From Ehretia macrophylla (taxonomy: Eukaryota > Streptophyta > Magnoliopsida > Boraginales > Ehretiaceae), in contig CM075770.1 in assembly GCA_037974665.1 (NCBI GenBank), positions 6,646,501 through 6,710,500 on the forward strand: a stretch of 64,000 nucleotides of DNA, read 5' to 3'. Every line of letters starts with the position of its first letter. The stretch's first letter is position 1. Below the pieces are notes generated by a model. That model did no database searches. It saw nothing but the letters and a program-made list of their open reading frames with translations, and was not told where the DNA came from. The position numbers were made by a program, and so were the translations under genes. Of the stretch, positions 43,950 through 54,895 are shown in pieces.

Positions 43950-46900
43950 TGGGCGTGGGGCTTGGGACTAGGTCTCCGTCGCTCCGGTGCCCATAACTTT
44001 TGATCCATAAAGAGTCAAGTGGCTCACAGCAAACCGTTAGAAAGCTCTCCGAGAGCTCTACGACAAGGGCGACAAACCTAATCAGCTGCGCCTGAATTTA
44101 AAGCCCAAAATTGAACGTTTTCAACAGTTTCGGTATACTTTTCTTCTTTTGCGCTATTTTTTCATCCCGGATTGTACGTCGTGAGCCACAAAAAGGACGA
44201 CAAGCTAATCCATCACATTTCTATTATCGAATCCCATGATACCTTGGGCAAGACAACTTCGCTTCATGTAGAGGCTGGGCCTGCTAACCGAAGGCGTCGG
44301 GCATGGGACCAGGTCTCCGTCTCTCCAGTGCCTATATCTTTTGATCTGCAAGGAGTCACACGGCGTATAGCATACCGTTGGAAAGCTCTCAGAGAGCTCT
44401 ATGATGGGGGCAACAAACCTGTTTGGCTGCACCTATTTTTGGAGCCCAAAATTGAACGTTTTCATCAGTTTTGGGACACTTTTTTTTCTTTTGCGCTGTT
44501 TTGCGTCCTGAATCGTACGTCGTGTACCACGAAAAGGATGACAACCTAATCCATGACATTTCTATTACTGAATCCCATGGCACCTTGGGCAAGACAACTT
44601 CGCTTCACATAGAGGCTGGGCTCGTAAACCGAGGGCATGGGGCTTGGGACCAGGTCTCTGTCGCTCCAGTACCTATATCTTTTGGAAAGCTCTCCGAGAG
44701 CTCTACGACAAAAGAAGCAAGCCTACTCGACTGCGCCAGTCTCCGGAGCCCAAAATCGAACGCTTTCATTAGTTTCGGGACACTTTTATTCTTTTGCGAT
44801 GTTTTTCCATCCCGGATCGTACGTCGTGAGCCGCAAAAAGGACGACAACCTAATCTTTCATATTTCTATTAACGAATCCCACGCCACCTTGGGTAAGACA
44901 ACTTCGCTTCAAGTTAGGACCAGGTATTTATCGCTTCGGTGCCCATAAATTTTGATCTGCAAGGAGTGATACGTCGCACAGCACACCGTTGGAAACCTCT
45001 CCGAAAGCACTACGATGAGGGCAGCAAGCCTGTACTGCTGTGCCTGTATTCGGAGCCCAAAATCGAACGTTTTCATTAGTTTCGGGATAATTTTCTTCTT
45101 TTGCGTTGTTTTTCCATCCGGGATCGTACGTCATGAGCCGCGAAAAACACGACAACCTAATCCATCACAATTCTATTACCGAATCCCACGGCACCTTGGG
45201 CAAGACAACTTCGTTTCACGTAGAGGCTGGGCCAGCAAACCGAGGGCGTGGGGCTTGGGACCAGGTCTCCGTCGCTCCGGTGCCCATAACTTTTGATCGG
45301 TAAGGATTGACGCGGCGCACAACATACCGTTGGAAAGCTCGCCGAGAGCTCTACAACGGGGGCTGCAAGCCTGCTCAGATGCGGCTGTATTTGGAGCCCA
45401 AAATCGAACGTTTTCAACAGTTTCGGGATACTTTTCTTTTTTTGCGCTGATTTTCCATTCCGGATCGTGCGTCTTGAGCCGCGAAAAGGACGACAACCTA
45501 ATTCATCACATTTATATTATCGAATCCCATGGCACCTTGGGTAAGACAACTTCACTTCACGTAGAGGCTGGGCTCGCAAACCGAGGGCGTGGGGCTTGGG
45601 TCTATGTCTCCGTCGCTCCACTACCTATATCTTTTGATTCGTAAGGTGTCACGCGGCGCACAGTATCCTGTTGGAAAGCTCTCCTAGAGCTCTACGACAA
45701 GGTTTGCAAGCCTGCTTGGCTGTGCCTGTATTTGGAGCCCAAAATCGAACATTTTCATCAGTTTCGGAACACTTTTATTCATTTGGGATGTTTTTCTTTC
45801 CCGGATCGTACGTCGTGAGCCACAAAAATGACGACAACCTATTCCATCATATTTCTATTACCGAATCCCATGGCAACTTGGGCAAGACAACTTCACTTCA
45901 CGTAGATGCTAGGGCCACAAACCGAGGGCATAGGGCTTGGGACCAGGTCTCCGTCGCTCTGGTGCCCATAACTTTTGATCTGTAAGGAGTGACGTGGCGC
46001 ACAACATACCGTTGAAAAGCTCTCTGAGAGCACTACAACGAGCGTAGCAAGCCTACTTCACTGCGCCTATATTTCGAGCACAAAATCGAATGTTTTCATC
46101 ATTTTCTGGACATTTTTCTTCCTTTGCGCTGTTTTTCCATCCCGGATTGTACGTCGTGAGTCGCAAAAAGGACGACAACCTAATCCATCATATTTCTATT
46201 ATCAAATCTTATGGAACCTTGGGCAAGACAACTTCGCTTCACGTAGAGGCTGGGCCCGCAAACCGAGGGCGTGGGGCACGAGACCAGGTCTCCGTCGCTC
46301 CGATGCCCATATCTTTTGATCTGTAAGGAGTCACGCGGCGTATAGCATACCGTTGGAAAGCTCTCCGAGAGCTCTGTGATTTGGGCAGCAAGCCTGCTCG
46401 GCTGCGCTTGATTTTGGAGCCCAAAATTGAACATTTTCATCAGTTTTAGGACAATTTTCTTCTTTTGCGCTGTTTTTTCATCCCGGATCGTACGTCGTGT
46501 GTCGCGAAAAAGACAACAACCTAATCCATCACATTTCTATTACCGAATGTCTCGGTACCTTTCGCAAGACAACTTCGTTTCACGTAGAGGTTGGGCCTGC
46601 AAACCGAGGGCGTGGGGCTTGGGACCAAGTCTCTATCGCTCCGGCGCCCATATCTTTTAATCCGTAAGGAGTCACGCAGCGCACAACATACTGTTGGAAA
46701 GCTCTCCGAGAGCTCTACGACAAGGGAAGTAAGCCTGCTCGGCTGTGCCGGTATTCGGAGCTCAAAATCAAATATTTTCATCAATTTTGGGATACTTTTC
46801 TTCTTTTGCGATATTTTTCCGTCCCGGATCGTACGTTGTGAGGCGCAAAAAGGACGACAACCTAATCCTTCATATTTCTATTACCGAATCTCACGGTACC

Positions 46901-49900
46901 TTGGGCAAGACAACCTCGCTTCAAGTAGAGGCTGATCCCGCAAACCGAAGGCGTGGGCCTTAGGACTAGGTCTCCGTCGGTCCGGTGCCCATAACTTTTG
47001 ATCTGTAAGGAGTGACGCGGTGCATAGCATACCGTTGGAAAGCTCTCCGAGAGCTCTACGACGAGGGCAGCAAGTCTGATAGGCTGCGCCTGTATTCGTG
47101 GCCGAAAATTAAATATTTTCATCAGTTTTGGGACACTTTTCTTCTTTTGCACTGTATTTCCATCCCGGATCGTACGTTGCGAGCCGCGAAAAGGATGACA
47201 ACCTAATTCATCACATTTCTATTACCAAATCCCACGTAGAGATTGGGCACGTAAACCGAGGTTGTGGGGCTTGGGACCAGGTCTCCGTAACTCCCGTGCC
47301 CATAAGTTTTGATCTATAAGGAGTTACGCGTCAACATACCGTTGGAAAGCTCTCAGAGAGCTCTATGAGGGGGTAGCAAGCCTGCTCGGCTGCGCCTATT
47401 TTTGGAGCCCAAAATCGAACATTTTCATCAATTTCAGACACTTTTATTCTTTTGCGATGTTTTTCCATCCCGGATCGTACGTCATGAGCCGCGAAAAAGA
47501 TGACAACCTATTCCAAAATATTTCTATTACCGAATCCCATGGCACCTTGGGCAAGACAACTTCGCTTCACGTAGATGCTGGGCCCACAAACTGAGGGCAT
47601 AAGGCTTGGGACCAGGTCTCCGTCGCTCCGGTGTCGGGAACTTTTGATCCGTAAGGAGTGATGTGGCGCACAACATACCGTTGAAAAGCTCTCCGAGAGC
47701 ACTACGATAAGCTCAGCAAGCCTGCTCCACTGCGCTTGTATTCGGAGCACAAAATTGAACGTTTTCATCAATTTTGGGATATTTTTCTTCATTTGCGCTG
47801 TTTTTTCATCCTGGATCGTACGTCGTGAGCCGCGAAAAGGACGACAACCTAATCCATCACATTTCTATTACTGAATCCCACGGCACCTTCGGCAAGACAA
47901 TTTCGCCTCACGTAGAGGCTAGGCCCTAAACTGAGGGCGTGGGGCTTGGGACCAGGTCTCCGTCGCTCTGGTGCCCATAACTTTTGATCCGTAAAGAGTT
48001 ACGCAGCGCACAACATACCGTTGGAAAGCTCTCATAGAGATCTACGACAGGTGTTGCAGTCTTGCTCGGCTGCGCCTGTTTTCAGAGCCCAAAATTGAAT
48101 GTTTTTATCAGTTTTTGGACACTTTTCTTCTTTTCTGATGTTTTTTCGTCCCGGTTCGTACGTCGTGAGTCGCGAAAATGACGACAACCTATTCCATCAT
48201 ATTTCTATTACCGAATCCCATGGCACCTTGGGCAAGACATCTTCGCTTCACGTAGAAGCTGGGCCCACAAATCGAGGGCGTATGGCTTGGGACCTGGCCT
48301 CCGTCGCTCCGGGGCCCATAACTTTTGATCCGTAAGGAGTGACGCGGCGTAGAACATATCGTTGGAAAGCTCTCCGTGAGCACTATGACAAGCGCAGCAA
48401 TTATGCTCTTTTGCACCTATATTCGGAGCACAAAATCGAACGTTTTCATTAGTTTCGGGACATTTCTCTTCCTTTGCGCTGTTTTTCCATCTTGAATCGT
48501 ACGTCGTGAGCCGCGAAAAGGACTACAACTTAACCCATCACATTTCTATTACCGAATCCCATTGTACCTTGGGCAAGACAACTTCGCTTCACGTAGAGGT
48601 TGGGCCCCCAAACCGAGGGCGTGGGGCTTAGGACCAAGTCTCCGTCGCTCCGGTGCCCATAACTTTTGATCTGTAAGGAGTGACATGGCGCACAGCATAC
48701 CGTTGGAAAGCTCTTCGAGAGCTCTACGACGAGGGCAGCAAGCCTGCATAGCTGCATCGGTATTTGGAGCACAAAATCAAACGTTTTCAACTGTTTTGGG
48801 ACACTTTTCTTCTTTTGCGCTTTTTTTCCATCTCGGATTGTACTTCGTGAGCCGCAAAAAGGACGACAGCCTAATCCATCACATTTATATTATCAAATCT
48901 CTCGGTACATTGGGCAAGACAACTTCGCCTCACGTAGAGGCTGAGCCTGCAAGCCGAGGGCGTGGGGCTTGGGACCAGGTCTCCGTCGCTTCGGTGCCCA
49001 TAACTTTTGATCTGTAAGGAGTTACGCGGCGCACGGCATACCGTTCGAAAGCTTTCAGAGAGCTCTACGATGGGGGCAGCAAGCCTGCACTGTTGCTCCT
49101 ATTTTTGGAGTCCAAAATCAAATGATTTCATCAGTTTTGGGATACTTTTCTTCTTTTGCGGTATTTTTCCGTCCCGGATCGTACGTTGTGAGCCCCAAAA
49201 AAGATGAGAGCGTAATCCATCACATTTCTATTACCGAATCCTACGGTACCTTGGGCAAGACAACTTCGCTTCATGTAGAGGATGGGCCCGCAAGCCGAGG
49301 GTGTAGGGCTTGGGACAATGTCTCCGTTGCTCTGGTGCCCATATCTTTTGATCCGCAAGGAGTCACGCGGCGCAAAGCATACCATTGGAAAGCTCTATGA
49401 GAGCTCTATGACGGGGGTAGCAAGCCTGCTCGATTGCGCTGGTATTCGGAGCCCAAAATCGTTGTTTTGGGATACTTAGCAAGCCTGCTCGATTGCGCTG
49501 GTATTCGGAGCCCAAAATCGTTGTTTTGGGATACTTTTCTTCATTTGCGATGTTTTTTCGTCTTGGATCATACGTCATGAGCCGCAAAAAGGTCGACAAC
49601 CTAATCCTTCATATTTTTATTACCGAATCCCACTGTACCTTGGGCAAAACAAGTTTGCTTCAAGTTAGGACTAGGTCTCCGTCGCTCCGGTGCCCATAAT
49701 TTTTGATACGTAAGGAGTGATGTGGCGCGCAGCATACCATTGAAAAACTCTCCGAGAGCACTACGACGAGGGCAACAAGCCTGCTCGGCTATGCCTTTAT
49801 TCGGTGCCCAAAATTGAATGTTTTCATCAGTTTCAGGACACTTTTCCTCTTTTGCACTGTTTTTTTGTCCCGGATCGTACATCGCGAGCCACAAAAAGGA

Positions 49901-51389
49901 CGACAACCTAATCCCTCACATTTCTATTACCAAATCCCATGGTTCCTTGGGCAAGACAAATTCGCCTCAAGTAGAGGTTGGGCCCGCAAACCGAGGGCGT
50001 GGGGCTTGGGACCAGGTCTCTGTCGCTCCGATGCCCATAACTTTTGATCCGTAAGGAGTTACGCGGCGCACAACATACCGTTGGAAAGCTCTCCAAGAGC
50101 TCTACGACGGGGGTAGCAAGCCTACTTGGATGCGCCTGTTTTCGGAGCCCAAAATTGAACGTATTCATCTGTTTCGGGACACTTTTCTTCTTTTAGGATG
50201 TTTTTCCATCCCGGATTGTACGTCGTGAGCTGCAAAAAGGACGACAACGTAATCCATCATATTTCTATTACCAAATCCCATGACACCTTGGACAAGAAAA
50301 CTTTGCTTCACTTAGAGGCTGGGCCCACATATCGAGGGTCTGGGGCTTGGGACCAGGTCTCCGTCATTCCGGTGCCCATAACTTTTGATCCGTAAGGAGT
50401 TATGCGCCGCACAGCATACCGTTGGAAAGCTGTCCGAGAACTCTACGGCGAGGGCATCAAGCCCGCTTGGCTGCGCCTATTTTTGGAGCCCAAAATCAAA
50501 CATTTTCATCAGTTTCGGGATACTTTTCTTCTTTTGTGATATTTTTTCATCCGGGATCGTACGTCGTGAGCTTCGAAAAGGACAACAACTTATCCATCAT
50601 ATTTCTATTACCGAATCCCAAAGCACTTTGGGAAAGACAACTTCGCTTCACGTAGAGGATGGGCCCGCGAACCGAGGGCGTGGGGCTTGGGACCTGGTCT
50701 CCGTCGCTCAGGTGCCCATAACTTTTGATCTGTAAGGAGTAACGCGGCGCACAGCATACCGTTGGAAAGCTCTCCGAGAGCTCTACGACGAAGGCAGCAA
50801 GCCTGCATGACTGCGCCTATATTCTGAGCCCAAAATCAAACGTTTTCATCTGTTTCGGGATACTTTTCTTCTTTTGTGATATTTTTCCGTCCCGGATCGC
50901 ATGTCGTGAGTGGCAAAAAGGACGACAACCTAATCCATCATATTTCTATTACCGAATCCCATGGCACCTTGGGCAAGACAACTTCGCTTCAAGTTGGGAC
51001 CAGGTCTCCGTCGCTCCGGTGCCCATAACTTTTTATCCGTAAGGAGTGATGCGGCGCACAGCATAGAGTTGGAAAGCTCTCCGAGAGCACTATGATGAGG
51101 GCAGCAAGCCTTCTCGGCTACGCCTATATTCGAAGACCAAAATTAAACGTTTTCATCAGTTTCAGGACATTTTTCTTCTTTTGCACTATTTTTTCGACCC
51201 GGATCGTACGTCGTGAGCCGCGAAAAGGACGACAACCTAATCCATCACATTTCGATTACCGAATCCCACAGCACCTTGGGCAAGTCAACTTCACTTCACG
51301 TAGAGGCTGGCCCGTAAACCGAGAGCGTGGGGCATGGGACCAGGTCTCTGTCGCTCTGGTGCCCATAACTTTTGATCCGTAAGGAGTCA
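43950..51389 (+). repeat. 340-341 bp tandem satellite, array 5
   Basis: About 22 monomers, the longest uninterrupted block. Shortened monomers with a 34 bp deletion end near 44916, 49667 and 50996. A run of about seven monomers (47.39-49.79 kb) repeats the order found at 40.92-43.25 and 56.33-58.67 kb. It ends at AGTCA (51385-51389), the left target copy of the next solo LTR. Confidence 0.95.
49419..49536 (+). repeat. 59 bp perfect tandem duplication inside a monomer
   Basis: The 59 bases beginning AGCAAGCCTGCTCGATTG (49419-49477) are repeated at once at 49478-49536. Both units share a small deletion after CCCAAAATCG compared with other monomers, so the deletion came first and the duplication is very recent. 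Confidence 0.93.
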
Positions 51390-51396
51390 TGTGAGG

Positions 51397-51625
51397 CCCG
51401 ACCTCGATTTGCGTACGATACCTCGTTTCGTGTGCCCTAACCTAGATTTGCATGCCTTGACCTAGGTTTAAGAGTCATATTTCATTTTGTGTGCCTTGTA
51501 TTGAATTATGTGCATACATTTAGGGTAACATGCATTTACTTGAAAAATGTGCGTTCGTCTTGTAGTTCATGTCCTACCTCGTAGTGCGTGCCCTAGACCT
51601 AGAAAAGCGTGCCCTCACGCTAATC
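51397..51625 (+). repeat. CACGTA-type repeat cluster, short version
   Basis: Units such as TTTCGTGTGCCCTAACCTAG and CTCGTAGTGCGTGCCCTAGACC, reverse complement of the U3 clusters in the minus-orientation LTRs; about half their length. Confidence 0.5.
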
Positions 51626-53737
51626 AAGAAAGTATCTTACACAAAGCACTAGACTATTAAACAATTCTACAAAATCCACTATCAATATTATAATCCTAAT
51701 TCAACTCACTAGAAGACAAAAATTCACTAAACACTAGACATTCCTTATTCTTTATTCCTTATTCTTTTTGCACTTTCAAGACACAATTAAATAACATCCA
51801 AAACATGACAAAAATTCAGATTATTGAGAAGCTTTGGCCGACCACTATGTGGTTTCTTTGCATGCATGTTTAATTCAAAATGATTCTAGACAAGTCATGA
51901 CACAAAAACACTTATCAATGCATAAAAAAATTGCTCAAAACCACCTCAATTTCCTCTCCTTGTGCGACCAAACAACCATTGCCCATGCTAGCATTTTAAA
52001 ATCACACCTTGAAGACACAAAAATCTGAATCATCAAGCTCAAGGCCGACATGCTCATCAAAGTTGCAAAGGCCTTCATTTTTTTTGTCATTTCTTATTTC
52101 TTCCTCAATCTTCTCTCTCTCCTTCTCATTTTTCTTTCTCTCTCTCGGCCTTGGCTGAGTTCTCACCATCCTTTGCTCATCTTCATCAACTCATGGTGCA
52201 TCAAGACAAGCAACAATCAAAGAAACTCAAGCAAACAAGGTAGGATGCAAAAATCACACATGCATGTCCTTTGAGTTTTCATTTCGGCCCTAGGTGAGTT
52301 TTAAGCTTCCATTTCTTTTCTTCTTGTTTTAACCTTATGCATGTACTAAGATCTTGGTCACTAAGCTAGGAAAAATAGAGAAAATCTAGTTGGAACCTCG
52401 GCTAGGCAAAGGAGAAGAAGAAAAGTTTGCTTCAACAAGTTTTTGTGCATCCTCTTGGTTGATTGCTAAGGTGAGGGGTAAAACCTTTTGAAAATCCTTC
52501 AAAAATCTACATGCATGCTCATAAAAGTATGTCTTTGCTTCTGTACTTGAGTTATATGTTCGTTCATAAGCTTTTGCAACCATGCATGGCAAGGTCTTGG
52601 CTTGAAAGTGATGATAGGTGAAGTCGGATTGGTAGGTGACTAGTTTGGCCAGTTTTAAACACTTTTCAGAGAAATAGGCCAAAGCCAATTTTGACTCTAA
52701 GGTCCTCAAAATGGCAGATCTTTAAAAGGTGTCCAAATCTGGAAATCTGGAAAAATGAAGCAGGTTTTGGCAGATACACTGACCTTGTAGAACGAACCAG
52801 ATTTGACTTAGTAAATGATGTCTAAAATGCATAAAATTTGATGTAATAATATATTTTTCAGTTCTGGACATTTTTGTCAGAAATGGACCAAGGCTAAATT
52901 TGACCCTAAGGACCTCAAAAATGTCAATTACGGAAAAGTGTGCAAATCAGGACAGTTTTGTGCTATCCCACTGTTTCGGCTATATCTAATGATCCCAAAC
53001 TCCAATTGATGCAAATTTTGTTCATGATTTTATTTCACTTCTTAAGCTTTAATTTGACATCTTATTCACTGGAATTGGAGATTGTTTCCTTGTCTTAATG
53101 TTTGTGAGAAAACAGCCTATTGCAGTGAGGGTTTCACTTAGTTATATGCTTGGAAAAATTGTTGTAACCTCTCTTGTGGTGTTAATTTCTTGGAATTGTG
53201 GTGTTGGGATGTTGTGTGGACTATTTTGAGTACTTGAGGATGTTTGAATTAAATGATGCATGGCTTGAGATTGATTTTGAGTTGACTTAGGGTTTAATCA
53301 TACGGTTAAGCATGAAACGGAAACCCTAATGACTAGGTAGGCTTGCCAAGTGTTGATCATTTGGATATTGTGTGGAATTATATGCTTAGTAGGCTGCCCA
53401 TAGTTGCCTTTATAGCCCTAAATGTGATTTTGATCATTGCATATTGACAAATAGGCTCTTCAAGCATCCGAGCCCACGTAGATTTTGTTGCATGTTATAT
53501 AATCTTATTATTTGATAACGTGGACTTTGAATTGAGTTATATGACTTGTTTATGTTCGTCACATGGCTATCCATTTAATGTTCATATAACTCTATATACC
53601 TTTCAAGTGAAATTACTTGTCTTATCGTGCCTTGTCTGTTTACTTGTCAATGTGCAATCTTATGACTGTTCGGAGGCAACCTACTTTGTTGTCCTCCTAA
53701 TGTGATATATTAAATGTCATAAATGTGCATTGCATAC

Positions 53738-53822
53738 AAGGTTGCAACCTTTCAATTCGGTATGGTAGCGATCACGCACATCGGGCAGCATCGGGCTTGC
53801 CGGTGCACCCGTGACTACCATG
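53738..53822 (+). promoter_or_regulatory. LTR palindrome plus hairpin module
   Basis: Palindrome AAGGTTGCAACCTT at 53738-53751. Hairpin from TATGGTAG (53761) to CTACCATG (ending 53822), one arm base changed. Confidence 0.6.
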
Positions 53823-54200
53823 GTCCCATTCCCTCTCTCGCTTGGGGGCTAGACTTCCTCGGAGAGTTGGGTCGTAGGATTTCGGGGTACATCCGGAGTA
53901 CACCCACCTAGTGTGTTTGGGAGATGATTTGAAGTCGGCCGCAACAACTGATTCTGGAACTGATCTGAGAGCAAAAGCTCACTGTATCCTTTTTACTATG
54001 TGTATAAGTACTCTCGCTTGGTTCCTGGAGAACCTCGGGGAGGAAAGACCGGTATTTCTGTTCTTTTACCTTATATTATTGTTATATTCATGCTTGCAAA
54101 AGGATTTTCATAAGTTGAACGGGAAAATGAGTTTCAAAACCTATTTCTCGTTCTCGCTCTCTGAGTTCATAAGGACTCACCCTCTTTTATCATCTCAGGT

Positions 54201-54260
54201 GAAGAAGATCCAGAACAGGTACCCGAGGACGGTGTGCCTAACGATGAATCCTTGGAGTGA
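54201..54260 (+). CDS. Acidic micro-ORF in family I LTR (putative exon)
   Basis: EEDPEQVPEDGVPNDESLE and a stop after TTTTATCATCTCAG|GT. This solo LTR still has the whole sequence from U3 cluster to polyadenylation side, so of all copies in plus orientation it is the best candidate to be transcribed. No in-frame ATG in the exon itself. Confidence 0.35.
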   Translation, partial: EEDPEQVPEDGVPNDESLE

Positions 54261-54895
54261 TTGCCTGTCTTGTATGCTTTGCGTGATTGTGGCTACTAGT
54301 GAACTCTATGCTACTTGAAGACCATTTCCTTTTATGTTGTTCGATGTTGTAATGTAAAAAGACCCCCGTTGTAATTTGGGGTCTAATTTTGGTTTATACT
54401 GAGATTAAGTAGACTGACGCTAGACACTACTATGATCATTTTTGCTATTATTACCACTAGAATCTATCATAGGTTATGACGTATTAGTTAAGGACTAAGT
54501 AAATGAACTTATCTAATCTTAAATAGGTACTCGTTATTAAGCTAAGATCAATAGGAACTTTTGTAACGAGGATAAACAAACGAACGAGATATAGTATCAT
54601 GATAGGTTATAAATCAAACGAGACATCAAGGTAACCAATAGGCGTTTCAATTGATGATAAATATCAATCTTAGTTGGAAATGAATTTGAGATAGTAAATT
54701 TTGAGGCGTTTAGAGAATTAGGTTAAACCAAAGAGTCCAATTACAGTCGTTATGCTGCTGGTTTTCTAAAAAAATTTGGAGTTTAGGTCAAAAACATTAA
54801 GTGTGTAATCTTCATAAACGGTTAAGTATGTGATATGTCCTGAATGTTTAGATCACACCCTAGTCTAACCTTATAGGCCGGGTTGGGGCATGACA

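Larger units (their letters stand above)
51390..54895 (+). mobile_element. Solo LTR, family I, with TSD AGTCA
   Basis: 3506 bp from TGTGAGGCCCGACCTCG to GGTTGGGGCATGACA, flanked by perfect AGTCA (51385-51389 and 54896-54900) inside one satellite monomer. Features in order: short CACGTA-type cluster (51397-51625), pyrimidine-rich tract (52074-52158), donor-like AAG|GTGAGG near 52470, CCTACTTTGTT block (53678-53697), palindrome and hairpin (53738-53822), GC-rich block (53827-53905), acidic frame (54201-54260) and TGTAATTTGGGGTC near 54370. It is the parent-type copy of the truncated LTR at 38415. Confidence 0.94.

Noticed and set aside
53723..54318. Open frames of 60-145 codons within family I LTRs (for example 53723-53911, 53911-54318, 24022-24462).
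   Set aside because: They overlap the conserved hairpin and GC-rich block, are interrupted differently in each copy and match no domain. Only the short acidic frame is preserved in all copies.
51390..54895. Complete element at 51390-54895.
   Set aside because: Perfect AGTCA on both sides of a single LTR with no interior; it is a solo LTR.
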